This document shows positions 18,320 through 27,131 of a DNA stretch of 64,000 nucleotides, one piece after another; positions within the stretch are counted from its first letter, which is position 1, and each line of letters opens with the position of its first letter. The notes beneath the pieces were generated by a model. The model had not been told where the DNA came from and searched no databases. It was given only the letters and a program-made list of their open reading frames with translations. The stretch covers positions 2,418,001-2,482,000 of the forward strand of contig OZ244982.1 of the NCBI GenBank assembly GCA_965223115.1, written 5' to 3'. The stretch is from CBDCUI01 sp965223115. GTDB taxonomy: Bacteria > Pseudomonadota > Gammaproteobacteria > UBA4575. The position numbers and the translations under genes are program-made.

Positions 18320-18651
18320 TGTTAAATTAATTTAATCACTGTTTGTGAATAGCATCCCAATCCGCCTCTCGAAGCAAATCTTCCAATTAGTTTTGTTAAA
18401 CACATTATAACAAAGTCTCACCGATGTGGGACTAGAGTCAAGCGGTTTTTTTACTACCTTTCTAATGCAACATAGAATGTAATCGTTTCAATAATACTTT
18501 TGCTATCTCGACTTATTGTTGCTGTATCCAATCGATATTCGATAATTCTTATAGCTTAAACGATTGTTTGTTGTTGAATGCAGGTATTGGATTAGCTTTA
18601 AACAAATTGCGATTTTGAATTTATAAAACAATCTGCTTTGTTAGTTGAGCA
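18320..18651. other. Gene-free spacer with a short hairpin
   Basis: I find no reading frame here. A perfect 8-base stem AGTCTCAC/GTGGGACT with loop CGAT lies near 18413-18432. It is followed about 14 bases later on the plus strand by a run of seven T, but no plus-strand gene ends before it. The left part should hold the promoter of the minus-strand exported-protein gene. Confidence 0.4.
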
Positions 18652-18735
18652 CGTGGAGGATAGCATTAGAAGCTAAACCAAATAATGGGGAGTATTATTT
18701 GGGAAGATATTTCTAACTGTACAATACCCTCCACG
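18652..18735. other. Nested three-stem inverted repeat (possible structured RNA)
   Basis: Three inverted repeats are nested inside each other. The outer arms are CGTGGAGGATA (18652-18662) and TACCCTCCACG (18725-18735), with one mismatch. The middle arms are TTAGAA (18666-18671) and TTCTAA (18711-18716). The inner arms are CCAAATAAT (18678-18686) and ATTATTTGG (18694-18702), closed by a 7-base loop. Together they would fold into one long interrupted hairpin of 84 bases. It starts 19 bases after the stop of the four-cysteine protein gene (minus strand), so it may be that gene's 3' untranslated structure. There is no T run, so it is not a classic terminator. Confidence 0.55.
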
Positions 18736-18754
18736 CCTCAAAATTAGATACAAT

Positions 18755-19069
18755 TTAACTTATAGCACCCCATTTACTCCACTTTTTCATAGGGCCTGTT
18801 TCTGGAGTAGTGGTTTTGTGATAATTATGACTTTCGGGATTATTACAATAACCTAAACTTTGAGCACATACTGTTTTCCCATCTTTTGAAAGCTTACGTA
18901 TACCTCCCCAAAATTTGCAAGTAGCACATTGGCCTTGCGTGCTAGAAGGCATTTCAAAATGAAATCCTGCTTTTACTGAGGAAGTTAAAATACCTCCAAT
19001 AGCTGCTACAGAAATAAACTTACTTGTTTTACCTAAAAACTTTCGTCGATCATTATTAGTTTTATCCAT
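18755..19069 (-). CDS. Tat-type exported four-cysteine protein (possible Fe-S or metal site)
   Basis: The 104-residue product starts NDRRKFLGKTSKFISVAAIG, a twin-arginine signal, so it is probably folded with its cofactor before export to the periplasm. The mature part has cysteines at 48, 51, 68 and 75 (CATCKFWGG, then TVCAQSLGYC) and ends GPMKKWSKWGAI. This is reminiscent of high-potential iron-sulfur proteins, but the last spacing (six residues) is too short for that family, so I leave it unnamed. AGGAG lies 5 bases before the ATG, and an exact FNR-type site lies 57 bases upstream. Confidence 0.7.
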   Translation of the reverse strand: MDKTNNDRRKFLGKTSKFISVAAIGGILTSSVKAGFHFEMPSSTQGQCATCKFWGGIRKLSKDGKTVCAQSLGYCNNPESHNYHKTTTPETGPMKKWSKWGAIS

Positions 19070-19125
19070 AGTAACTCCTAATTCCTTAATAAATATTTAG
19101 ATTACTGTAATCATTTAATAAGACA

Positions 19126-19139
19126 TTGATTTATATCAA
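19126..19139. promoter_or_regulatory. FNR/ANR-type binding site
   Basis: The 14 bases read TTGAT TTAT ATCAA, an exact match to the consensus TTGAT-N4-ATCAA of FNR/ANR oxygen-responsive regulators. Its centre is 63 bases upstream of the ATG of the four-cysteine Tat protein on the minus strand, which fits a class II activation site near -41 with a leader of about 20 bases. Confidence 0.65.
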
Positions 19140-19681
19140 CCGCAATACATAAACGCGTGTAGTCCAAATTAAGTAATAATTTCTTTTTGGATGAAATAGA
19201 TATTTAATTTGTTTATGTGATAATCAATAGTTCTTTCCTTACATCCTAGGCATGTTATATAGATTATCGTAAAAGGAATATTTCTGGTTAATTCCTTTCA
19301 TTTTATATGTCGCAAATTGCAGATATGGAAATCTAAACATGCCATCTATAAAAATATTTAGTAGGTAAAAAACTATTCTTTTCACAGCGAAGCCTTTAGA
19401 TCATGGGGTCCATATTGCCAGTCAGGAGAGGTAAAAATTAGTATTAAATTGCGAACGTCAGTCAAGTCTTCCCACTTTGATCAAGGTTTTAAGAATGTCT
19501 TTCGCCTAAATCAAGTGGTTTTTTATAGTAAATGTTATAAATCGGCACTTACCAAAACAGTGAAATACTTACGTAAAATGATGTATTTTTTCGAGTAACA
19601 GGTAATTTTATTGCCAGAAATATGGAACAATATGCAATTGGGTTTATAATCTGCAATCTGTAATAAATCTTTTAAGCATTG
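19140..19681. other. Long A/T-rich spacer before the kinase gene
   Basis: About 540 bases without a convincing reading frame on either strand. I see no terminator, tRNA or clear repeat. It must contain the promoter of the downstream kinase gene, but no strong -35/-10 pair stands out. Confidence 0.4.
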
Positions 19682-21241
19682 ATGGGAATTAACCCAAGTA
19701 CTTTTAATGTTAAGTTTGATCTTACCGCAGATCGAATTAATGTAATAAATGTTTTAGAGCCTAATATTCCAGGCTATGAAATCATTGAGCAATGTGGTGA
19801 TGGAAGTACTGCAAAAGTTCATGTCGCCACGCAAACTTCTCTGGGACGAAAAGTTGCGCTTAAGGTAATGCTATCGGCTTTATCAGAAGATAAATTCAGT
19901 ACTGACCGCTTTATCAAAGAAGGTCTAATTAACGCTAAATTAATTCATCCAAATATTGTAACGATCTATGATGTAGGTGCTACGGATAGCTGTCATTACA
20001 TCGCTATGGAGTATTTATCTGGCAGCAGTTTACGGAAAAAGCTGCATAAAAGGCTTGAGTTAAATTGGATCTTAAGCGTAGCTGAACAAATTGCGCGGGC
20101 ACTCTCTTATGCGCATAAAAATGGTTTTGTTCATCGTGACATAAAACCAGAAAATATTTTATTTCGAGATGATAATACGGCAGTTTTAACAGATTTTGGT
20201 ATCGCTACAGTATTAGATTCTCATATTCAAATTACAGATCGATGTAATTTTGGTACCCCACGTTATATGAGCCCTGAGGAGATTAATGCAACTACTGTCG
20301 GTTCTGGTTCTGATGTTTATTCTTTAGGTGTTGTTTTGTATGAAATGCTCACTGGCCTACCACCATACAATGATGGGGATAGTAATTCTATTCGTTATGC
20401 GCATTTACATAACTCAGTCCCTGAATTGCCATATAAATATAAAAGTTTACAGCCATTAATAAATAAAATGTTAGCCAAACGAGTTGAAGATCGTATTATT
20501 GATGCTAATGGAGTCGCAGATATACTTGTTAAACTTAAAAGTAATATTGTAACAACACCTACATTTCAAGCTACAAATGATTCTAAGCAAAAGAGACTTT
20601 CTAACTATAAGCAATGGCTACTTAATTTTATTTACTTAATAACAGATACTACGAAACGATTTGTTAAAAATATAAATAATTATAGTGTACGATTGCTAAA
20701 AAATATTATCGGGAAAATTGAATTAGTCTTTAATAATAAGCTAAAAAAAAATAAATTTGTAAATGAACTAATACCAGTCTTAAAGAGCACTACTTCACTA
20801 AGTGTTTTTTTTGGGCTAGTTTCATTGTTATTGTCACTGATCTATATAAACGATACATTAAAGTTTGAACAACTAAATGTATTTAAAAACCATTTAATTT
20901 CTGAATCACACTATCAATTAGGTACTGCAAATATTGTAAATCTTTTAAGTAAGGCTGAACTACAAGTAATAAACAATAATTTAACTATTCCACCTGACAA
21001 CAATGCCTATGACACATATCGACAGATTTTAAAGTACGCACCGGATAACCCTGATGCCCTTGCAGGGATAAACAAAATTAAACAAAGATATACAGACTGG
21101 GCCGAACAAGATATAAAGAAAAACAACTATAAGCGTGCAGTATTGTTATACAAAAAAGCTTTGGCTATTGATCCAAATGACCTGCAGTTGATACAACTTA
21201 TTCGAAAATTGAAGCTAAAAAACATACAGGCTAATTTATAA
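19682..21241 (+). CDS. Membrane Ser/Thr protein kinase (Hanks type)
   Basis: The kinase domain runs from about residue 25 to 290. It shows a glycine loop (GDGSTAKVHVA), the ATP lysine in KVALKVM near residue 60, HRDIKPEN near 150-157, DFG in TDFGIATV near 170, GTPRYMSPEE, and SDVYSLGVVLYEM. All catalytic residues are present. One membrane segment (VFFGLVSLLLSLIYI) lies near residues 370-385. The C-terminal region contains TPR-like repeats (NNYKRAVLLYKKALAIDPND) that would face the periplasm. Target proteins are unknown. ATG 19682 is used; a TTG immediately before it is equally in frame, and the ribosome binding site is weak. Confidence 0.9.
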   Translation: MGINPSTFNVKFDLTADRINVINVLEPNIPGYEIIEQCGDGSTAKVHVATQTSLGRKVALKVMLSALSEDKFSTDRFIKEGLINAKLIHPNIVTIYDVGATDSCHYIAMEYLSGSSLRKKLHKRLELNWILSVAEQIARALSYAHKNGFVHRDIKPENILFRDDNTAVLTDFGIATVLDSHIQITDRCNFGTPRYMSPEEINATTVGSGSDVYSLGVVLYEMLTGLPPYNDGDSNSIRYAHLHNSVPELPYKYKSLQPLINKMLAKRVEDRIIDANGVADILVKLKSNIVTTPTFQATNDSKQKRLSNYKQWLLNFIYLITDTTKRFVKNINNYSVRLLKNIIGKIELVFNNKLKKNKFVNELIPVLKSTTSLSVFFGLVSLLLSLIYINDTLKFEQLNVFKNHLISESHYQLGTANIVNLLSKAELQVINNNLTIPPDNNAYDTYRQILKYAPDNPDALAGINKIKQRYTDWAEQDIKKNNYKRAVLLYKKALAIDPNDLQLIQLIRKLKLKNIQANL

Positions 21242-21466
21242 CTAAGTTTTATTGAAAAAAAGCTAGTTAGTTTATTCCACAATGTCTCCCTTAAATTAAA
21301 TCACTTGTAAAAATTGTGTTGAAAGTGTTTATATTTACATAGTTTATATGCAGTAAAACATTATTATTGTAGGCACTTGTTAAGTGCAATAATTTGCATG
21401 TAATGTAGGTCTATATAAAAACATCAACTAACAATAATTTAAATAAATTAATAGAGGGGCCACGAA

Positions 21467-23026
21467 ATGTGTAGTCATAACACTCGATATTTTTTATTAC
21501 TCTTAGTTTCCATCGTGCTAGTATTCAGTAGTTTTAGCGCTACAGCAGCTACATTTAATCTTATTACGGGGAGCTCGTTTATTGGCAGAGTAACAGGAGG
21601 TAGCGTTGGTGACTATTATTGGGAAGGTGGAGTACTTGATGCAAACTTGAGCGATCTTGCGTGCTGTCCACCAGGTACAACAGGGTTAAATACAATCGGT
21701 GCTGCTACATTCGTACAAAATTATGATAATTTGATTAATTTTAATCCGCTTAGTCAAGGACAACAGGTTGGTTCTAATGTTTCCGGACCGGTAATTATTG
21801 GTAACAACGTATTAACTTCATCTGACAGAGACATTGAATTAATTGGGTTTGGTGACGGCTTACTAGGCGCAGGTTTTGCTTCATCCCAAGTTGGAATGAA
21901 TACAGTAACTTGGAACTATGACAATAGCATTAGTTATTCTAACTTTATTACAACTGATGGCACCTATACCTATACTGCTAATCCACAAATTGCAATTTAT
22001 CTTATAAATGGTCAGGATCCTGCAACTATCGTTAACAATTTAAACCCCGGTGTGTTTGATCTTCCTAATGTATTCCTAGTAGATGTTGATCCCCAACGTC
22101 TGATTGCACATTTCAATTATATGATGACTCAAGTCGATCCTAATTGGACGGTTATGACCTTTGAAATTGCCGATTATGCCGCTGTATCAGGTGACCCTGT
22201 AAACTTTCCACCATTTGAAGGATTATCATTTAGCTATTATGTAAGTACCGATCAAGATGCGGTACCCTCACAAATTGTTTCAACTACAATAGTATCTTCT
22301 TTATTGCCTGTGAGTCGATCTGTACAAGTTGGGCAGACGGCTACGGTATTTGCAGCGGTAACTAATGTTGCCGCCCAAACGGCTACAGGATGTAATGTTG
22401 GTTTGGACAGCAGTGTTACATCAACATTTAGTTATCAAACAACAGATGCAATGAATAATCCAATAGGTTCACCAGATACACCTGTAGATATTCCATCAAA
22501 TAGTACACAGAACTTTGTGCTTAGTTTTACTCCATCTGCGCCCTTCACGCCGACTGACGTGGTGCTTGATTTTGCTTGCACAAATAGTGCGGGGGCAGCG
22601 GCGAGTATTGTTGGTTTAAACACATTATTGTTGTCTGCAGAAGCTACTCCAGTACCTGATATCATAGGTTTAACAACAGTAGTGGATTTACAAGTCGTAA
22701 ATGGTGGACCTACAACATTGTTTGCGGTGGGTTCTTCTAATGTAGGCGCGACGGCTGATATCACGGTGAGTGTAGATGATGGAGGAGCTGGATTACCACT
22801 TGCATTGAGTGTATGCCAAACAAATGCGATGGGTGCTTGTATGGGAACAGCTGCATCAGCTGTTAATTTGAATTATACAGGTAACAGCACGGCATCATTC
22901 GCAATCTTTGTACAAGCAACCGGTGCAATTGCAGCTGACCCCGCATACAATCGTATATTTATACGATTTACAGATAGTGGTGGCACAGTTCGTGGTGCTA
23001 CGAGCACAGCAGTAAGAGCTCAATAA
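21467..23026 (+). CDS. Large secreted beta-rich protein of unknown function
   Basis: The 519-residue product has a signal peptide (FLLLLVSIVLVFSSFSATAA). The mature protein is rich in Ser, Thr, Asn, Val and Gly, with few charged residues, typical of surface or extracellular beta-sandwich proteins. Short repeats of the type QVGQTATVFAAVTNVAAQTA in the second half suggest Ig-like domains. A few cysteines (ACC, GCNVGL, FACTN, SVCQTNAMGAC) may form disulfides. The ATG follows GAGGGG by 8 bases. It stands alone with its own strong terminator, downstream of the kinase. No family is recognised. Confidence 0.7.
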   Translation: MCSHNTRYFLLLLVSIVLVFSSFSATAATFNLITGSSFIGRVTGGSVGDYYWEGGVLDANLSDLACCPPGTTGLNTIGAATFVQNYDNLINFNPLSQGQQVGSNVSGPVIIGNNVLTSSDRDIELIGFGDGLLGAGFASSQVGMNTVTWNYDNSISYSNFITTDGTYTYTANPQIAIYLINGQDPATIVNNLNPGVFDLPNVFLVDVDPQRLIAHFNYMMTQVDPNWTVMTFEIADYAAVSGDPVNFPPFEGLSFSYYVSTDQDAVPSQIVSTTIVSSLLPVSRSVQVGQTATVFAAVTNVAAQTATGCNVGLDSSVTSTFSYQTTDAMNNPIGSPDTPVDIPSNSTQNFVLSFTPSAPFTPTDVVLDFACTNSAGAAASIVGLNTLLLSAEATPVPDIIGLTTVVDLQVVNGGPTTLFAVGSSNVGATADITVSVDDGGAGLPLALSVCQTNAMGACMGTAASAVNLNYTGNSTASFAIFVQATGAIAADPAYNRIFIRFTDSGGTVRGATSTAVRAQ

Positions 23027-23040
23027 TCCGAGGAGTTGTT

Positions 23041-23098
23041 AGAGGTGTTAATACATGTGGATTAAATTTATCCGCATGTATTAACCTCTTATTTTTTT
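23041..23098 (+). terminator. Strong intrinsic terminator after the secreted protein gene
   Basis: A long stem pairs AGAGGTGTTAATACATG with CATGTATTAACCTCT (one bulge) around a short A/T loop, followed by a run of seven T. It lies 15 bases after the stop codon. Confidence 0.9.
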
Positions 23099-23113
23099 AG
23101 TTATTCCGCTTAA

Positions 23114-23320
23114 TTAAATTCCAAACCATTTATCCCAAATTTCATAAGTAACCATACCATCTGCTTCTTTTTTGCGAATACCTGTTTTACGCTCTATTGA
23201 ATTGGCTTTCTCGATGGCTTCATCTTTTGATTCATGCATACACACAAGGTGCCAGCCTTCTCTATGTAAGATCTCTGTGTCAAATTCTGTTAAGTCTTCA
23301 TGCTCACGTTTTTTATTCAT
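23114..23320 (-). CDS. Small conserved-looking cytoplasmic protein, unknown function
   Basis: From ATG 23320 the product is 68 residues, very hydrophilic, with LTEFDTEILHREGWHLVCMH, SKDEAIEKANSIERKTG and a C-terminal YEIWDKWFGI. The alternating charge pattern and a single aromatic-rich tail suggest a compact alpha/beta fold. An ATG at 23341 would add 7 residues but lacks a ribosome binding site, whereas TTGGA precedes 23320. I do not recognise a family. It converges on the secreted-protein gene and shares its terminator region. Confidence 0.55.
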   Translation of the reverse strand: MNKKREHEDLTEFDTEILHREGWHLVCMHESKDEAIEKANSIERKTGIRKKEADGMVTYEIWDKWFGI

Positions 23321-23484
23321 AATTCCAAGACCCCAATTCATTTATCATTTTACGATTTAGAATTTCTCAATAGTTGATAAGGTCAGAATATGACATGCAA
23401 AGCAGCGAGAAGGTAGTGTCAATTTATTGACACTAATCTAAGGTTAGTTTGTGAGTATTAAATGAACGTATAAGCCAAGCTAAA

Positions 23485-23691
23485 TTAGGCTTTAAGCGTA
23501 TCTGGGAAAAAAATTCGGAGTGAGTTACTAAATTCCGGATGTTGAATTTTTAGTAGGTTTAAAATCGAATTAAAGCTTTTCGCTTGCAGATCTAAGCCTT
23601 CAATATCTTCGCTTTTTGCTGTCCACAAGTCTGTCTTATGGTCCCAATGAAAAGTAACTCTTTGGTTTTCTAGTCGATATGTTATAGCCAT
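23485..23691 (-). CDS. Small DUF1902-like protein
   Basis: The 68-residue product contains TFHWDHKTDLWTAKSEDIEG, then LDLQAKSFNSILNLLK and HPEF. This is the pattern of DUF1902/HicB-like single-domain proteins, in which a strand with an aspartate and tryptophan leads into EDIPGL-type residues. HicB proteins are antitoxins, but no HicA-sized partner is encoded next to it, so a toxin-antitoxin role is not supported here. The function is unknown. Confidence 0.6.
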   Translation of the reverse strand: MAITYRLENQRVTFHWDHKTDLWTAKSEDIEGLDLQAKSFNSILNLLKIQHPEFSNSLRIFFPDTLKA

Positions 23692-23797
23692 GTTTGCTTA
23701 ATGGTGATTTACATTAAGTACTAAGGCTAATAGAGAAATATTAAGTAATTATTAGACTTTAATTAAGGATAAATTTAACGGTCTATTTAACATGCTG

Positions 23798-23830
23798 AAA
23801 GGGCAGGTAAATAAAATTACCCGCCCTTTT
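23798..23830 (-). terminator. Hairpin terminator after pntB
   Basis: The stem pairs AAAGGGC-GGTAA with TTACC-GCCCTTT with one mismatch around a 6-base A/T loop. It lies about 40 bases downstream of the pntB stop on the minus strand. The T run is short on the minus side and longer on the plus side, so it may act in both directions. Confidence 0.7.
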
Positions 23831-23869
23831 TAAAGTTAGTCTCTTATATTCAGGCTTTGGTTATTACCT

Positions 23870-25267
23870 TCAATCAAGATGTTGTAATAATGCATCCATA
23901 CTTTCCTTTGCATCACCAAATAACATATCAGTGTTGTCTTTAAGGAATAATGGATTGTCGACACCAGCATAGCCTGAGGCCATACTACGTTTTAATACAA
24001 CGCAAGTTTTTGCTTTCCATACTTCTAGTACAGGCATGCCTGCAATAGGACTATTGGGGTCTGTTTGTGCTGATGGGTTCACAATATCATTTGCCCCGAT
24101 TACCAAAGATACGTCTGTATTTGGGAAGTCATCATTGAGTTCATCCATTTCTAATACGATGTCATAAGGTACTTTGGCCTCTGCCAGTAATACATTCATA
24201 TGGCCAGGTAAACGTCCAGCAACAGGATGAATACCAAAACGTACTTTAACTCCTTTGTTACGTAGTTTTTTAGTAATTTCACTTACAGTGCCTTGTGCTT
24301 GGGCAACTGCCATTCCATAGCCTGGCACGATGATGACCTCACTCGCATTTTTAAGTTCTTCAGCAAGCTCTTCAGCAGTGGTTGAGGTTACTTCGCCGCC
24401 TTCATCACCTGCTACAGTTGTGCCTCCACCCGTACCGAAGCCACCTAAGATTACATTTAAGAATTTTCGGTTCATGGCACGGCACATGATGTAACTTAAG
24501 ATAGCACCACTGGAACCTACCAAAGATCCCACAACAATTAGAGCAGTATTACCTAACATAAAACCTGTAGCAGCTGCGGCCCAACCGGAGTAACTGTTAA
24601 GCATAGATACGACGACAGGCATGTCAGCGCCACCAATAGCCATTACTAGATGTATCCCTATGACGCCTGCAATGATTGTCATAATGATTAACGGCATTAT
24701 TCCAGCAGTATGCGATTCTGCATTTAAGAAAAGATAACCTAAATAAATACATATCAATAAAGCTATTAAGTTAAGCCAGTGTCTAGCCGGTATCATTAAC
24801 GGTTTACCACTAATAATCCCTTTTAACTTTCCAAATGCAATAATAGAGCCGGTAAAAGTGATGACCCCGATAAACACACCTAGGTAAACTTCAACTTCAT
24901 GGATAATTTTTTCTGCACCTTCTAAATGTGCAGTTGGATCCATGTAACTAGAGAAGCCTACTAATACGGCAGCAAGACCAACTAAGCTATGAAAGCCGGC
25001 CACCAGCTCAGGCATTGATGTCATTTCAACTTTTAAGGCTACAATCGCACCTACGATGCCACCGAGAATCATGGCCGGGAAAAGAATATGAAAATTTCCT
25101 ACTTTGCCACTGAGGATGGTTGCACCAACCGCGATGATCATTCCTATAATGCCGCACAAGTTTCCACGTCGAGAAGATTCTTGATGGCTTAAACCATTCA
25201 AGCTAAGAATAAAGAGAGCGCCTGCAGCCAAATAAGCCGCACCTAACATTTGAGGATTCATTGTCAT
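23870..25267 (-). CDS. pntB: NAD(P) transhydrogenase subunit beta
   Basis: PntB is the membrane and NADP(H)-binding subunit of the proton-pumping transhydrogenase, which reduces NADP+ with NADH using the proton gradient. The 465-residue protein has about nine N-terminal membrane segments (for example LAGFHSLVGLAAVLVGF-type blocks). A soluble C-terminal domain carries the NADP site in VPGYGMAVAQAQ, followed by KVRFGIHPVAGRLPGHMNVL and IGANDIVNPSAQ. It follows pntA by 15 bases on the same strand and ends before a hairpin terminator. Confidence 0.97.
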   Translation of the reverse strand: MTMNPQMLGAAYLAAGALFILSLNGLSHQESSRRGNLCGIIGMIIAVGATILSGKVGNFHILFPAMILGGIVGAIVALKVEMTSMPELVAGFHSLVGLAAVLVGFSSYMDPTAHLEGAEKIIHEVEVYLGVFIGVITFTGSIIAFGKLKGIISGKPLMIPARHWLNLIALLICIYLGYLFLNAESHTAGIMPLIIMTIIAGVIGIHLVMAIGGADMPVVVSMLNSYSGWAAAATGFMLGNTALIVVGSLVGSSGAILSYIMCRAMNRKFLNVILGGFGTGGGTTVAGDEGGEVTSTTAEELAEELKNASEVIIVPGYGMAVAQAQGTVSEITKKLRNKGVKVRFGIHPVAGRLPGHMNVLLAEAKVPYDIVLEMDELNDDFPNTDVSLVIGANDIVNPSAQTDPNSPIAGMPVLEVWKAKTCVVLKRSMASGYAGVDNPLFLKDNTDMLFGDAKESMDALLQHLD

Positions 25268-25282
25268 TTTTTTACTCCCTTA

Positions 25283-26842
25283 TTATTCTTTACGGAACAT
25301 TTGCAACATACGTTGCGTTACAGTAAATCCACCGCCAATGTTAATAGAAGCAATGAATACCGAAACAGTAGCCATTATTAAAATTGCAGGTACACTACTT
25401 CCTATCTGTAATAAAGCACCAATAATAATCACACTACTGATCGCATTGGTTACACTCATGAGTGGTGTATGCAATGCTGGAGTTACGTTCCAAACAACCC
25501 AGTAACCAATAAAGCATGACAAAACAAATACGGTGAAATGTTGCATAAATTCTGCAGGCGCAGATTTGCCAATCCACCATAACAAACCGGCTGCTACTAG
25601 AAGCGTGATGGCAAAACCTAAACCACTTTTCTTTTTTTCTTCCTCTGCAACAACAGGTGCAGCAGCGGCAGGTTTAGCGGGTGCGGCCGAGACGGCAAGT
25701 GGAGGAGGTGGCCAAGTTATTTCACCAGAGTTGATTACAGTAGTTCCGCGAACTACATCGTCTTCCATGTCTACTATCAAGTTACCATCTTTTTCAGGCG
25801 TCATATCATTGAGCAGGTGGCATAGGTTTGAGCCATAAAGCTGACTGGATTGTGTTGGTAAGCGACTCGGTAAATCCATATAACCAATTATTGTGACACC
25901 ATGTTTGACTACTACTTTTCCAGGTTCTGTTAATTCACAGTTACCGCCTTGTTCTGCCGCAAGATCTACAACTACGCTTCCTTCTTTCATCATTTCAACC
26001 ATGTCAGCTAGAATTAGCTTAGGTGCAGGTTTACCTGGGATCAATGCTGTTGTAATAATGATGTCAACTTCCTTGGCTTGTTCTCTAAATAACGCCATTT
26101 CTGCATCGATAAATTCTTTGCTCATGACTTTGGCGTAGCCACCTGCTGTTCCACCTTCTTCCTCTTCTTCAAAATCTAACTCGAGGAACTGCGCACCCAT
26201 ACTTTCAACTTGTTCTTTAACTTCTGGGCGTGTGTCAAAAGCTCGAACGATTGCACCTAAACCATTTGCAGTTCCAACCGCTGCAAGACCAGCTACACCA
26301 GCACCAATGACCATTACTTTTGCGGGTGGAACTTTACCTGCTGCGGTAACTTGTCCAGTAAAGAACCTGCCAAAATGATTTGAGGCCTCTATTACAGCGC
26401 GGTAACCAGCGATATTGGCCATAGAGGAAAGGGCATCTAGTTTTTGCGCACGTGAAATGCGTGGTACTGAATCCATTGCAAGTACAGTAGCTTTGCGGGC
26501 TTTTAGCTTCTCCATTATGTCTTCATTTTGTGCTGGCCAAATAAAGCTAATAAGAGTTCCACCTTCGCGCACTAAATCACATTCATGTACACCTAAAGCA
26601 TTATTTTGTTCAGGTGGTCTTACTTTAAGCACAATATCGGAATCTGCCCAAAGCTGTTTGGTGTCAGAGATAATAGTTACACCTGCTGCTTCATAGGCTG
26701 AGTCAGAAAAATTTGCACTAGCACCTGCGCCCGCTTCTATGGAGCATTCATAGCCTAACTTTTGTAAACGCGCAGCCGTTTCAGGTGTCATGGCAACGCG
26801 ACATTCATTTTCATGAATTTCGTTTGGTACACCAATCTTCAT
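25283..26842 (-). CDS. pntA: NAD(P) transhydrogenase subunit alpha
   Basis: The 519-residue protein is the fused alpha form. An N-terminal AlaDH/PNT domain begins MKIGVPNEIHENECRVAMTP, and an NAD(H)-binding Rossmann motif reads VIGAGVAGLAAVGTANGLGA near residues 170-190. A linker rich in Ala, Pro and Lys follows near 400. The C-terminal part holds about four membrane segments (GLGFAITLLVAAGLLWW onward). It forms the transhydrogenase with PntB. Some bacteria split this subunit in two; this one is the single-chain type as in E. coli. Confidence 0.97.
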   Translation of the reverse strand: MKIGVPNEIHENECRVAMTPETAARLQKLGYECSIEAGAGASANFSDSAYEAAGVTIISDTKQLWADSDIVLKVRPPEQNNALGVHECDLVREGGTLISFIWPAQNEDIMEKLKARKATVLAMDSVPRISRAQKLDALSSMANIAGYRAVIEASNHFGRFFTGQVTAAGKVPPAKVMVIGAGVAGLAAVGTANGLGAIVRAFDTRPEVKEQVESMGAQFLELDFEEEEEGGTAGGYAKVMSKEFIDAEMALFREQAKEVDIIITTALIPGKPAPKLILADMVEMMKEGSVVVDLAAEQGGNCELTEPGKVVVKHGVTIIGYMDLPSRLPTQSSQLYGSNLCHLLNDMTPEKDGNLIVDMEDDVVRGTTVINSGEITWPPPPLAVSAAPAKPAAAAPVVAEEEKKKSGLGFAITLLVAAGLLWWIGKSAPAEFMQHFTVFVLSCFIGYWVVWNVTPALHTPLMSVTNAISSVIIIGALLQIGSSVPAILIMATVSVFIASINIGGGFTVTQRMLQMFRKE

Positions 26843-27075
26843 AACTGATAGTTCCTCTTGTTACGATTAATTTTCAAGACTCCTCACTCCCTAGAAATTA
26901 GCTCCATAAAATAGATGGTCTAGAATGACAAAATATATCTAGTATCGAGAATTCTGAGTTGGATTTTTTATAGCTTTTATATGAGCCTAATATACTATAG
27001 AACAAACGTAATTATGGCTATTAGAAGCTATTTTGCCTATAAGAAAAAATTGTTATTAGATTTGTTTAAATTGAT

Positions 27076-27111
27076 GTATCCAATTGAACCATTGTGTCCA
27101 ATTGAATCATT
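27076..27111. repeat. Two adjacent 18-base direct repeats upstream of pntA
   Basis: GTATCCAATTGAACCATT is followed without a gap by GTGTCCAATTGAATCATT (16 of 18 identical). Each contains the palindrome CAATTG. The pair lies about 230 bases upstream of pntA, in the spacer shared with the small Oxidored-like gene. It could be a regulator site, but no regulator is suggested by the sequence. Confidence 0.6.
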
Positions 27112-27131
27112 ACTTCTGTTCAAATAGTAAC

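Noticed and set aside
18413..18455. Intrinsic terminator on the plus strand
   Set aside because: The stem is good, but the T run is about 14 bases away and no plus-strand gene precedes it.
18755..19069. Annotating the Tat four-cysteine protein as a high-potential iron-sulfur protein
   Set aside because: The cysteine spacing C-x2-C-x16-C-x6-C has a last gap far shorter than that family, so the name is not supported.
23485..23691. HicB antitoxin of a toxin-antitoxin pair
   Set aside because: No HicA-sized partner gene is adjacent on either side.
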